Assembly (NCBI GenBank): GCA_013284265.1
Contig: JABTBR010000025.1
Location: forward strand, 32,481 to 96,480
Length of the DNA stretch: 64,000 nucleotides
Direction of reading: 5' to 3'
From: Oxalobacteraceae bacterium
GTDB lineage: Bacteria; Pseudomonadota; Gammaproteobacteria; Burkholderiales; Burkholderiaceae_D
The position numbers and the translations under genes are program-made. Shown here one piece after another: positions 18,545 through 28,063 of the stretch; positions within the stretch are counted from its first letter, which is position 1; every line of letters starts with the position of its first letter. A model generated the notes under the pieces. The model saw only the letters and a program-made list of their open reading frames with translations. It was not told the origin of the DNA and did no database searches.

Positions 18545-19468
18545 CTAGTCACTCCCTGCGCATTCGATCACCTGGACGGCTTCGTGCAGCAACTCGCGGA
18601 AAAACTGGTGCGACAGATCCTTGTCCATCGACTTGGGCCAGGTCATCACTTCGATAATGGGGGGAATCTCGACCGGCAGATCGAGGATGCGGATCGGGTA
18701 ATGCGCGGAAAACAGCAGCGCCAGTTTTCTGTGCATGGTCGCCATGCGCCGGGTGCCGACAAGATATTGCGGCAAGGTATTGAAGCTGCTGGTGATGATC
18801 TCAATGCGGCGCGCATGCCCTTTGCCGCGCAGATAGGTTTCTTCGAAGGTCGGCGCCCGGTGCACGCCAAAGTTGGTGGCAATATGGCCGGCGGCAAGAT
18901 ATTGCTCCAGCGAGAGCTTGTCACCCAGTTCGGGATGCCGGTCCCAGACCACACATGCGTAGTCATCCTCGAACAGCACGTCATGGGGGTGCTCGCCGCT
19001 GATGTATTGCTGGGGCAATATCAGCAGATCGACCTCGGCGCGCTCGATGTTTTGATGCATCACATCGTTCGGCGCGATCACTTCCAAGGTCGCGTGAGGA
19101 GCGCGTTCGCTCAGCAGGCGCGCGCATAGCGGCATGACGACCGTGCCAGGATAATCGGAGCAAATGACGCGGTAGTGGCGGGTCGACGTCAGCGCATCGA
19201 AGCCCGGTTTGGTCTCGATCGTCGATTGTATTTGCAACAACACATCGCGTACCGGCGCCGCCAGGCTTTCCGCCAGCGGCGTGAGTACCATGGAACGGCC
19301 GACCGTCACCAGCAATTCATCGTCGAAATACTCGCGCAGGCGTGCCATCACGCCGCTGGTCGCCGACTGGCTCAGGTTGAGCCGCTTGGAAGCCAAGGTC
19401 ACACTGCGTTCCTCGAGCAAGACATCGAGTGCGAAGAGCAAATTCAGGTCAAGCCGCTTAAATCTCAT
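18545..19468 (-). CDS. LysR-family regulator (first of a tandem pair)
   Basis: 307-residue LysR protein of the NodD-like branch. Its N-terminus MRFKRLDLNLLFALD and HTH (LASKRLNLSQSATSGVMARL) are nearly repeated in the neighbouring gene at 19590-20498. The two proteins also share LLIP-type segments of the effector domain and the stretch STIETKPGFD. It is followed after 2 bp by the diguanylate cyclase gene. Target and inducer are unknown; the TonB-dependent receptor and glycosidase genes nearby are reasonable candidates. Confidence 0.85.
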   Translation of the reverse strand: MRFKRLDLNLLFALDVLLEERSVTLASKRLNLSQSATSGVMARLREYFDDELLVTVGRSMVLTPLAESLAAPVRDVLLQIQSTIETKPGFDALTSTRHYRVICSDYPGTVVMPLCARLLSERAPHATLEVIAPNDVMHQNIERAEVDLLILPQQYISGEHPHDVLFEDDYACVVWDRHPELGDKLSLEQYLAAGHIATNFGVHRAPTFEETYLRGKGHARRIEIITSSFNTLPQYLVGTRRMATMHRKLALLFSAHYPIRILDLPVEIPPIIEVMTWPKSMDKDLSHQFFRELLHEAVQVIECAGSD

Positions 19469-19589
19469 AAAACCTGTCTTATATGGTTATTTTTATGAGA
19501 AAAGCTTACATCATTAATTTCCAGAAGACAAAAAGAAGCACCGGAAAGCAGCGCGAATCGATCAAACCGTTGCGGCGAGGCATCATTAT

Positions 19590-20498
19590 TCAAGGGCTGC
19601 CCTGTATGACCTCCCGCAGCAGAGCGCGCAGCCACAGGTGGGCCAGGTCGAATTCCAGCGAACGATGCCATTGCATTGTCTCCACCAGCACCGGTATCGG
19701 GATCGGTGAGGGCAGCAGCCTGAGGGGGTAAAAGCCGGTAAACACTTCGGCGAGCCGCTTGTGCATCGTGGCGATGCGCCCGGTGCCGATCAGATATTGG
19801 GGGACGGTGTTGAAGCTGTTGGTGGTCACTTCGATACGGCGCGCGTAGCCGCTGTGCTGCAGATAGAGTTCATCGATGCTGGGACCGCGGCGGCGGCCGA
19901 AATTGGTCGCGACATGGCCGGCAGCCAGATACTGCGCCAGCGTCAAGCCCTTGCCGACCGACTCGTTGCCGGCCCAGACAGCACAGACATGGGTATCTTC
20001 GAACAAGACTTCGGAAGGATGTTCTTCGATCAGGTATTTTTCGGGAATGATCACCAGGTCCACTTCGGCACGCGCCACCAGTTCCTGCATGGTGTCGTCG
20101 GGGGCGATCACCTCCAGCGTGACGTGGGGAGCGCGTTCGGCGAGCCGCCTTGCGCATTCGGTCAGCAGGACCGTGACCGGGTAGTCCGAGGCGATGATGC
20201 GGAAATGGCGGGTCGATGTGAGCGGATCGAAGCCCGGCTTGGTTTCGATGGTGGACTGGATTTTGAGGAGCACGGCGCGCACCGGTTCGCACAGGCTGGC
20301 GCCGAGCGGCGTGCGCACCATCTGGCGCCCGACCGGCACCAGCAGCTCGTCGGCGAAATACTCGCGCAGGCGCGCCATGGTGCCGCTGGTGGCCGACTGG
20401 CTCAGATGGAGCCGCGAGGCCGCGCGCGTCACGCTGCATTCCTCCAGCAGGATGTCGAGTGCCACGAGCAGATTGAGGTCAAGACGTTTGAAGCGCAT
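19590..20498 (-). CDS. LysR-family regulator (second of a tandem pair)
   Basis: 302 residues from the ATG at 20498; the frame runs 22 codons further upstream, but the paralogue begins with the same MRFKRLDLNLL. HTH at about 18-65, NodD-like effector domain after. It is clearly a paralogue of the product of 18545-19468, so the pair arose by tandem duplication. It lies 89 bp downstream of the TonB-dependent receptor stop on the same strand and could be read from the receptor promoter. Confidence 0.85.
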   Translation of the reverse strand: MRFKRLDLNLLVALDILLEECSVTRAASRLHLSQSATSGTMARLREYFADELLVPVGRQMVRTPLGASLCEPVRAVLLKIQSTIETKPGFDPLTSTRHFRIIASDYPVTVLLTECARRLAERAPHVTLEVIAPDDTMQELVARAEVDLVIIPEKYLIEEHPSEVLFEDTHVCAVWAGNESVGKGLTLAQYLAAGHVATNFGRRRGPSIDELYLQHSGYARRIEVTTNSFNTVPQYLIGTGRIATMHKRLAEVFTGFYPLRLLPSPIPIPVLVETMQWHRSLEFDLAHLWLRALLREVIQGSP

Positions 20499-20587
20499 AG
20501 AGAGTCCAATTGGAATGCCTCCCCGCGGGGAGGCATTCAGCACGACGACGAACACATCCGGCAAGGCCAGCCTTGCCGGATATCGCC

Positions 20588-23449
20588 TTACCAGCGTTTC
20601 TGCAGAGCCACCGAGACCACGCGGCCCAGGGCCGAGGAAGCCGACGGATCGAAACCGGTGATACCGTTTTCGCCGCTGGTCAGGTACACCGGCGGGTTCT
20701 TGTCCAGCAGATTGCTGATATTGAAGCTCAGCTTGGTATCGCGCAGCAGACCGTCGCCGCGCAGGTTCCAGGCCAGATAGGTATCGAGCGTGGTGAAGCT
20801 GCTGACCGACTGGGCCGGGCTGATCTTGCTGTTGCGGTAGCCGTCGGTGTAATTGACGAACAGATTGGCCGTCACGTCGGCATTGGCGAAACCAAACTGG
20901 GTGCGCGCCTTGTTGCGCACCGCATAGTTGGTGCCCAGCAGTTCCAGCGGCTGCGCGATGCCAGGGACGATCTGGTCGAACTTGAGCATGCGCGTGCCGG
21001 ACAGATCGACATTGAATTTACCCAGGCTATTCTTGAAGGCATAACCGACGTTGAAGTCGATGCCGCGGATGTACTCGTCGGCAAAGTTCTGGCGGCGCAG
21101 ATCGTACACGGCGGTCGGCAAGGTGGCCAGGTCGGGATAGACGGCGCCATCGTGACGGAAGCCGGCCAGCAGTGGCGCGACGGTGCTGAGCCACTGCGCG
21201 TCGGAGACACCGGCCGGACGCGTGGTGCGGTATTTCGCATACGCGGCGGCGCTGTCGACGACCGGTCCGAAGGTCGGGAAGGTGATCACATCCTTGTAGT
21301 CGATCCGGAAATAAGTCGCGCTGACCTTGAAGCCGTTGAGCAGCGCAGGGCTGAGGTCGAAGCCGATGTTCAGCGTCTTGGCCGTCTCCGGTTTCAGGGT
21401 GCTGTTACCGCCCGCCAGCACCACGGTGTAGTCGGACGACTGCGCACTGCCGCAACCGATATAGACGCCAGGGATGCAGGGGAAATGAATCGCGCGGGTA
21501 TCGATGGCGGTACCGGCATCGGCCAGGCTAGGCGCATGGAAGGAGCGGCCCGCGCTGAAGCGCAGTTGCGCGCCGTCGACCACGGCCCAGGTCACACCGG
21601 CCTTCGGATTGACGGTGGAGCCGACGTCGTCGTAGTGGTCATAGCGTGCGGCCAGCGACACGTCCAGTTTATGCACGCCAGGAACCCGATTAGCGCTGCC
21701 CACGGCCGGGACAAACACCTCGCCAAACACCGAGGAGATCTTGCGCTTGCCGCCGGCGGTGAAAGTGGCCGCCGGTGCTTCGGCGGGACCCGAACTGGTC
21801 AGGCCCTGGAACTGCTCTTCGCGCAGATCGACGCCGAGCGCGGTGCGCACATCGCCGCCTGGAATGGCGAACAGCGGACCGTCGAATTTCGCGCGGCCCT
21901 GCTTGATGGTCTGGCGCGCGAAGTAGCGGGTCTGGTAGTCGCCGATCTGGGCCAGCAGCGCCGGATTGGTGGCCGCGCCGACGCCGTAAGGATTGAAGGT
22001 GCCGCCTTCGGCCGCGCTCATCGCCAGGGCCTGGTTGATGCCATGCTCGCGCACATCGTCGCGCTCCAGGCCGTAATTCAGTTCCAGCTGGGCGTTCCAG
22101 TCGTTCGGCAGCGTGATGTTGGCACCGGCGACCGTCGACGACGTCAGCGTGCCGACATTATTCGTAAAGCCCTGAGCGAAGTCACGCGATGGATTGTAGG
22201 TGACCGAATGCGGTGCGGCGCTGACACCGGCGATCGGCAGATAGAAGGGGCTGCTGCTTGGCACGGTGACCGACAGGCCGCCGCTGGTGACGCCGTCGCC
22301 GGCGACCTGGGTGGCCATCTTGCGCGACGAGAACAGGAAGCTGCCGTACAGATTGACGGTATCGGACACTTCATGTTTGAGCGAGGCGAACACCTGATCG
22401 CGGTGCTGGGCCGGATACAGGTCGTTGCGGCGGTTCACTTCGCAACGGTTGCTGCTGCCGGCGGTGGCCGCGCCGCTCGCCGACAGCGCGTAGTTCACGC
22501 CGCCGGTGGAAATATTGGCCGGGCTGCAATTGGTGGAACGGCTGTCGGGGCCGCCGACGCCGGTTTGATTGTTGACGATGTAGGCGCGCGAGGTGCCGTT
22601 GAGCGCGGTATTTTCCGAACGCTCATAGTCGAGCAGCAGCGAACCGCCTTCCCAGGTCTTGCCTTGCAGGTGGGAGAAATTCTTGGTCTGATAACCATCG
22701 CCATAGCCGGACTTGAAATTGGTCTCGGCGCCATCGAAGCGGCGGCGCGTGACGAAGTTGATGACGCCGGCCACAGCGTCGGAGCCGTAGATCGATGAAC
22801 CGCCATCGGCCATCACTTCGACCCTTTCCAGCGCCGACTGCGGGATGACGCCGGCATCCGGCGCGGTCTGGTTGATACCGGCGCCAGGCAGGCGGTGGCC
22901 ATCGAGCAGGATCAGGGTCAGGCCGCCGCCGCCGTTGCCGACGCCGATGCCGTGAATGGCCGGCTGGTCGACAAAGTTGGCCTGGTTGCTGCCGGTGTTG
23001 ATGCCGGTGGCGTTGAAGCTGCCCAGTTCGGGAATCGAGCGCAGCAGTTCGGTGGCGGTGGTCGCGCCGCTGGCCGAGATGTCTTCGATCGACATCTTCT
23101 TGAGCGCGGCGCCGGTCGGGGCGATGCCGCGAATGCTGGTGCCGGTCACGGTGACGACCTGGGCGCGTTCGGCCGCAGCGGCGGGCTGCGCATTGACGGT
23201 CGGCGCTCCCTCGCCGGCCACCGGTGCCGCGTTTTGTGCATAGGCGGCAGGACTGGCGACGGCAAGGCACATCAAGGCCTTGGCCAGCGCGGTTAGGCTG
23301 GTTTTGAAGCTGTGTTCGCCCATCTCATCTTGTCGCGGACTTTGTCCTTGCCAGCGCCAGGTATTCAGCGGCGCGGCGGCGGACAGCGCAGCAGGCATGA
23401 CTGCGTGGGTATGAGGCCGCAGGATCCCGCTAGCACATTGCTTCTTCAT
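20588..23449 (-). CDS. TonB-dependent outer-membrane receptor
   Basis: 953 residues from the ATG at 23449, which has GGAGAT nine bases upstream. A plug domain (VVTVTGTSIRG, then LPGAGINQTAPDAGVIP and YGSDAVAGVINFVTRR) precedes a long beta-barrel ending in an aromatic residue (ALQKRW), as expected for BAM-assembled porin-like receptors. It should import a large ligand, probably an oligosaccharide given the nearby GH3 and GH78-like genes, using TonB energy. The start is unusual: about 42 polar residues precede the real hydrophobic signal segment, which would begin at an internal Met at 23323. Either the start is 23323 or the signal peptide is extended. Confidence 0.87.
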   Translation of the reverse strand: MKKQCASGILRPHTHAVMPAALSAAAPLNTWRWQGQSPRQDEMGEHSFKTSLTALAKALMCLAVASPAAYAQNAAPVAGEGAPTVNAQPAAAAERAQVVTVTGTSIRGIAPTGAALKKMSIEDISASGATTATELLRSIPELGSFNATGINTGSNQANFVDQPAIHGIGVGNGGGGLTLILLDGHRLPGAGINQTAPDAGVIPQSALERVEVMADGGSSIYGSDAVAGVINFVTRRRFDGAETNFKSGYGDGYQTKNFSHLQGKTWEGGSLLLDYERSENTALNGTSRAYIVNNQTGVGGPDSRSTNCSPANISTGGVNYALSASGAATAGSSNRCEVNRRNDLYPAQHRDQVFASLKHEVSDTVNLYGSFLFSSRKMATQVAGDGVTSGGLSVTVPSSSPFYLPIAGVSAAPHSVTYNPSRDFAQGFTNNVGTLTSSTVAGANITLPNDWNAQLELNYGLERDDVREHGINQALAMSAAEGGTFNPYGVGAATNPALLAQIGDYQTRYFARQTIKQGRAKFDGPLFAIPGGDVRTALGVDLREEQFQGLTSSGPAEAPAATFTAGGKRKISSVFGEVFVPAVGSANRVPGVHKLDVSLAARYDHYDDVGSTVNPKAGVTWAVVDGAQLRFSAGRSFHAPSLADAGTAIDTRAIHFPCIPGVYIGCGSAQSSDYTVVLAGGNSTLKPETAKTLNIGFDLSPALLNGFKVSATYFRIDYKDVITFPTFGPVVDSAAAYAKYRTTRPAGVSDAQWLSTVAPLLAGFRHDGAVYPDLATLPTAVYDLRRQNFADEYIRGIDFNVGYAFKNSLGKFNVDLSGTRMLKFDQIVPGIAQPLELLGTNYAVRNKARTQFGFANADVTANLFVNYTDGYRNSKISPAQSVSSFTTLDTYLAWNLRGDGLLRDTKLSFNISNLLDKNPPVYLTSGENGITGFDPSASSALGRVVSVALQKRW

Positions 23450-23916
23450 AAATTTTATCTCCGTTGTTGTTCGTGGACACAAGGCGGGACAAGCCGTCCT
23501 TCACCTTGGCGAAAAACTTTACCAGTGAGCAATGTCGATATCCACTCAACTGGATGATTGTTTCAAGTTTGTTGTTCCGGCATCAAAGTGCGCCGCGCCG
23601 ACCAAGCCGACAGGCGGCGCGGTGCGCGAAGACTGCCGCTACTGCGCATCGACGGTTCCCGGCAAGGTGCCAGGTAACTTGTCTGGACGCATTTTTACTC
23701 AGCAAAACAATGGAAGCGAATCGTTTCTGTAGACACTTGCTATCTAGAAATTCGATTTCCTTTAAGAAAGTATCCGCAGCACAATGCGCTTCTCGTGTTT
23801 CAACAGCACCAGCGCCATACCGCGCTACGAATAAAGGGATCTATGTCTATTTGTTGGCCTATCGTCATGCGTGCCCCGGCTGCCTGCGGCGCAATGACAG
23901 TACTGAATACCGCGCC
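23450..23916. other. Divergent intergenic region, receptor and binding-protein genes
   Basis: 467 bp between divergent genes. A long open frame runs rightward through it, but its codons do not look like protein and it has no ribosome site. AT-rich patches near 23700-23775 and 23540-23580 are plausible promoter sites for the two flanking genes. No defined motif was recognised. Confidence 0.4.
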
Positions 23917-24735
23917 ATGTCCATCGCGCAGCAACTGAAAGCGCCGATGGCTTTGCTGGCGGCCTTGTTGCTGATGCCGCTGGCCTGCCTCGCGGGAAGC
24001 GAGCAATGCGGGCCGATGCGGATGGCTTACACCAGCCAGGCGATACCGCCTTACTTCATGGGCAGCGGTGCGCGCGTCGCCTCGCCGCCCGGCGCGTCGA
24101 TCGAGTTCTTTCGTGACATGGCCAAGGCGAACGCTTGCGAGTTCACGCTGGAACGCATGCCGCTGGCACGCCTGCGCGTCAGTGTGGACGTCGGCTTGAT
24201 CGACGCCAGCTTTCTCGATCAGCCGAGTCCCAAGGAGCGCAATATCCTGCGCCCGCTGGACAGCAAGGGCCAGCTCGACTACAGCCGCGCGGTACAGGTC
24301 AGTGTGGTGGTGTTTGTGCGGGCGGAAGACAAGGCGGTGGCGGCACAGGATCCCGAACGATTCTTAGCTACCGGAGTGCTTGGGGTCACCCATGGCGCGG
24401 CCTACGCCACCGAACTGCGGCGGCGTGGCTACCGGGTCGATGACGGCGCCAACAATTTTCTGCTCAATCTGGAAAAGCTGCGGCTCCATCGTATCGATGG
24501 GTTTGCGGTCGGCGTGCATTCGGAAGACGACCTGGACAACATGATGCGCGCAAGCCACGGTGCCCGTATCGAACGCCTCGACAGGCCGCTGATGAAAACC
24601 AGTTTCTGGCTGGCGGTGCACCGCGACTATTACAACGCCAATCGCGTGCAGGTGGAAAGGATGTGGACCTGGATCGGCATGCATGGGCACGAACGTATGA
24701 GCGACTTGGTCAATAAATATAAGCATCAACCCTGA
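23917..24735 (+). CDS. Periplasmic solute-binding-like protein (SBP_bac_3 type)
   Basis: 272 residues from the ATG at 23917. A signal peptide (hydrophobic MALLAALLLMPLACLAG) is followed by a type 2 periplasmic binding fold: MAYTSQAIPPYFM at the start, a LIDASFLDQPSPKERN hinge region and a second lobe with GVLGVTHGAAYATELRRRGY. Such stand-alone proteins without an ABC permease nearby often serve as sensory or orphan binding proteins. Ligand unknown. No convincing ribosome site is seen, so the start is tentative. Confidence 0.65.
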   Translation: MSIAQQLKAPMALLAALLLMPLACLAGSEQCGPMRMAYTSQAIPPYFMGSGARVASPPGASIEFFRDMAKANACEFTLERMPLARLRVSVDVGLIDASFLDQPSPKERNILRPLDSKGQLDYSRAVQVSVVVFVRAEDKAVAAQDPERFLATGVLGVTHGAAYATELRRRGYRVDDGANNFLLNLEKLRLHRIDGFAVGVHSEDDLDNMMRASHGARIERLDRPLMKTSFWLAVHRDYYNANRVQVERMWTWIGMHGHERMSDLVNKYKHQP

Positions 24736-24932
24736 GTCCGATGGAATTAATCATCCGCTTGAGCGGAAACATTTTTGAATAAGGGCTAAGGTCGTGTCCT
24801 GCGGGACACGCCCCGCGATCTCCGCCCAGTGCCAGCGGTGCGGCTCTCCAAGGGGCTTGCTCATTCCGCGCGCATTGCTGGACACCATCCCATGATCAAC
24901 CGTCTGTTTCATTAAATAAAAGTGACGTAAGA

Positions 24933-26573
24933 ATGACTACAAATCCGACCCCGGAAGAAATTGCAAAAGCCGTAGCAGCCGAGGAGGCAAAGCGGGTCAA
25001 CCTCCCGGCCGGCGAAGCGGTGCCAGCATTTCTGAAGGTCGCCAAGCAATTGCTGCCCGAGTTGACCGAACGCCGTCTTGCGCCCGTGGCCATTGTGGCC
25101 GCGCAGCCACAGCCAGATCATCCGCTGCGCTTTTCCATGCAGACCCTGTTCAGTGGCCGGCAGCTGGAACAGAAGAGCTGGACCGAGGGCGATCACTTCA
25201 TCCTCGATTTTGGCGGACACCTCACCGGCTATCTGTCCTTCCGTATCGTGCCGACCGGCAGCGTGGCCGACAGCCCCGTTCGCTTGCGACTCACCTTCGG
25301 CGAAGTGCCTACCGATGTCGCCGAATCGTTCCACCCTTATACCGGCTGGATCAGCGCGGCCTGGCTGCCGGATGAATTGCTGACCATCGACGACCTGCCC
25401 CAGCTATGGCGAGTCGCCCGCCGGCACGCCTTCCGCTATGTCAAAGTTGAAATCGTCGCGGCATCCCGGCGCTTCGGCCTGCGCTTCGAACAAGTCACCG
25501 CGCATGCGATGAGTTCGGCAACATCGGAACCGGCCCTGCTCCCGGACAGCTATCCCGAGTGGATACGCCAGGTCGATCTGGTATCGCAAAACACCTTGCG
25601 CGACTGCATGCAGACCTGCTTCGAAGACGGCCCACGCCGCGACCGCCGGCTCTGGGTGGGCGATCTGCGCCTGCAGGCGCTGGCCAATTACGCGACCTTC
25701 CGCGCCGATAGCCTGGTCAAGCGCTGCCTCTATCTGTTCGCCGGCCTGCCCCGCTCGGACGGCCTGGTCAATGGCTGCGTCTACGAGAGGCCGGTTCCGA
25801 CCTATGCGGACACCACGACCCTGGACTACGCCGCGCTGTATTGTGTGACCCTGCAGGAATACGTCGAAGCCAGCGGCGACCAGGAAACCGGACGGGACCT
25901 GTGGCCCGTCGCCCTGCGCCAGATGGACGTCATTCTCCAGAACGTCGACAAGGCCGGCGTGTTTATCGACACGGGAGAAACCTGGTGCTTCATCGACTGG
26001 GCCTTCGGCCTGGACAAGAGCGCCCCCACCCACGCCCTGATTGTGTTCGCGCTGCGGCGCATGCTGCGACTGGCCGAGTCCATCGGCCGCGGCGAGGACG
26101 TGCAAGCCTATCCGCGCATGATCGAGCTGATGGTCGGCGCCGCGCGCCAGCACCTGTTCGACGCATCGGCGGGCCTGTACACCAGCGGCCCCGCGCGCCA
26201 GATCTCCTGCGCCACGCAGGCCTGGATGGTGCTGGCCGACATTCCGGAGTCCCCCGAGGTGGCGCAGCGGGCCATACGCAATGCGATGCAGCGCAACGAC
26301 GCCGTCAAACCTATCACGCCCTATCTCTACCACTACATCGTCGAGGCGATGCTGGCCTGCGGCATGGAGACGGAGGCGCTGGCCCTGGTCAAGTCCTACT
26401 GGGGCGCCATGCTCGACATCGGCGCCGATACGTTCTGGGAAGCCTTCGATCCCCTCGATCCCCTGACCTCGCCCTACGGCGATATCCACGCCAACAGCTA
26501 TTGCCACGCGTGGAGCTGTTCCCCCACCTGGCTGTTCAGGGCCAAGGGACTGGGGCGGCCGGCGCCGGTTTGA
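24933..26573 (+). CDS. GH78-like (alpha-L-rhamnosidase-related) cytoplasmic glycosidase
   Basis: 546 residues, no signal peptide. A short beta-domain (about 60-190) precedes an (alpha/alpha)6 six-hairpin domain. The segment EDGPRRDRRLWVGD (231-244) matches the GH78 acidic motif, with Asp232, Asp237 and Asp244 spaced like Asp567, Glu572 and Asp579 of Bacillus RhaB, so the general-acid Glu appears to be Asp here. The general base is probably Glu503 in ADTFWEAF, followed by an HAW segment near 525. Shorter than typical GH78 enzymes. The adjacent MFS gene (65 bp downstream) would bring in the oligosaccharide. A link to the rhamnose operon is attractive but inferred. Confidence 0.7.
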   Translation: MTTNPTPEEIAKAVAAEEAKRVNLPAGEAVPAFLKVAKQLLPELTERRLAPVAIVAAQPQPDHPLRFSMQTLFSGRQLEQKSWTEGDHFILDFGGHLTGYLSFRIVPTGSVADSPVRLRLTFGEVPTDVAESFHPYTGWISAAWLPDELLTIDDLPQLWRVARRHAFRYVKVEIVAASRRFGLRFEQVTAHAMSSATSEPALLPDSYPEWIRQVDLVSQNTLRDCMQTCFEDGPRRDRRLWVGDLRLQALANYATFRADSLVKRCLYLFAGLPRSDGLVNGCVYERPVPTYADTTTLDYAALYCVTLQEYVEASGDQETGRDLWPVALRQMDVILQNVDKAGVFIDTGETWCFIDWAFGLDKSAPTHALIVFALRRMLRLAESIGRGEDVQAYPRMIELMVGAARQHLFDASAGLYTSGPARQISCATQAWMVLADIPESPEVAQRAIRNAMQRNDAVKPITPYLYHYIVEAMLACGMETEALALVKSYWGAMLDIGADTFWEAFDPLDPLTSPYGDIHANSYCHAWSCSPTWLFRAKGLGRPAPV

Positions 26574-26638
26574 TGAGCAACACGGCAACCCAGCGCAACA
26601 CCGCTTTACACACTAAAAAATAGAACATCGGAGTCAGT

Positions 26639-27901
26639 ATGACGGAAGCAACACCAGCATTACCTCGCCTGCGCGATCTGCCGCGCTCCTCCTGGCGCGT
26701 GGCCATCCTGGCCGGCATGGCCTCCTACCTCGACGCGGGCGCCATCATCACCAGCGGCGGCGCCCTGGTACTTTATAAGGAGCACTTCGGCATCACCCTG
26801 GGCCAGATCGGCGAGCTGTCGGCCATCCTGACCTTTCTTTTCGCGATAGGCGCGCTGATAGGCGGACGGCTGGGCGACCGCTTCGGGCGCAAGCGTGTCT
26901 TCACCACCACCATGATCGGCCTGGTCATCGGCTCGGCCATCATGGCCTGCGCCAGCAATATCTGGATGCTGTATGGCGGCACCATGCTGGTCGGTTTCTC
27001 GATCGGCGCCGACCTTCCCGTCTCCATGACCATGATCTCGGAAGAGGCGCCGCCAGGTTTCAAAGGGCGCCTGGTGGCCTTCTCCCATGTGCTGTGGATG
27101 GCCGCGATCGGCGTGACCTTCCTGCTGCAGATCGTGGTCGGGGACATGGCCACGCTGGGAGGCCGGCTGATGTGGGGCCATATCTTTATCGTGGCCATGA
27201 TGGTGGTGGTCCTGCGCACCACCTTGCCCGAGTCGGGAGAATGGGTGAAGGCAGACGCGCTGCGCAAGGAAGCCGGTGCCGACAGCGGCACGGTCGAGAT
27301 TGGCGCGCTGCGCCAGCTGTTCGGCCCGCAGTTCCTCAAGCCATTGATAGCGCTGGGCCTGTTTTATGGCGTCTTCAATCTGGCCGCGAATACCGGCGGG
27401 CAGTTCGGCACCCTGCTCTACACGGAACTGGCGAAGACCTCGGTGTCGACCGCTGGCGCCGTCAACACGGTGCAGCTGCTGCTTTCCATCATCTGCGCGG
27501 TCATCTTCATGCGCACCGTGGATCTGCCCTCGCGCATGAACTGGTTCCTGATGGGCGGCGTGCTCGCCATCGCGGGACAGGCGATGCCGCTGATCTTCGG
27601 CGTCAGCGTCGGCTCGCTCGCCGCCTGGCAGATTCTGCAAGGCATAGGCGGTGCCTTCGCCGGTGAATCGATGTGGAAGATCTGGAGCCAGGAATTGTTT
27701 CCGACATTGCTGCGCTCAACGGCACAGGGCGCCACGACCTTCTTCACCCGTCTGCTGGCCGCTGTGGCAGCGCTGGGCACCACCTATCTGATCGCGGACG
27801 GCCCCACGACGCTGTTCGTCACGCTCACCGCGGCCGTGTCGTTCACGACCGCGCTGGGATGGTTCTATATCCGAAAATTGCCGGTGGTGGAGACCGTATA
27901 G
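26639..27901 (+). CDS. MFS sugar/metabolite transporter
   Basis: 420-residue inner-membrane protein with 12 predicted helices. The loop 2-3 signature GRLGDRFGRKRVF is intact, and helix 4-5 has FSIGADLPVSMTMISE, as in the sugar-porter/SHS-like branch. It lies 65 bp after the GH78-like gene in the same direction and is probably co-transcribed, so it likely imports the substrate of that enzyme. The exact sugar is unknown. Confidence 0.82.
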   Translation: MTEATPALPRLRDLPRSSWRVAILAGMASYLDAGAIITSGGALVLYKEHFGITLGQIGELSAILTFLFAIGALIGGRLGDRFGRKRVFTTTMIGLVIGSAIMACASNIWMLYGGTMLVGFSIGADLPVSMTMISEEAPPGFKGRLVAFSHVLWMAAIGVTFLLQIVVGDMATLGGRLMWGHIFIVAMMVVVLRTTLPESGEWVKADALRKEAGADSGTVEIGALRQLFGPQFLKPLIALGLFYGVFNLAANTGGQFGTLLYTELAKTSVSTAGAVNTVQLLLSIICAVIFMRTVDLPSRMNWFLMGGVLAIAGQAMPLIFGVSVGSLAAWQILQGIGGAFAGESMWKIWSQELFPTLLRSTAQGATTFFTRLLAAVAALGTTYLIADGPTTLFVTLTAAVSFTTALGWFYIRKLPVVETV

Positions 27902-28063
27902 CGCCTCCACCGGAAACCAGATCATGCCGCGCCCCGCTCCGCTCCGGATCGCAGCATGTACACAGCCCCCTCGTCATGCCGCGTTTGCACATGATGCGGT
28001 TCGGGCAAAAAAACCGTAGTTCGCATTAACGTTGGGTACCAACAATCTCGTTTTCACTACTTC

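Noticed and set aside
23464..23916. Upstream extension of the binding-protein gene
   Set aside because: Open frame but no ribosome site, unlikely composition, and the signal peptide begins only at 23917.
24794..24811. Terminator after the binding-protein gene
   Set aside because: A 7-bp hairpin CGTGTCC/GGACACG without T-run; too weak to call.
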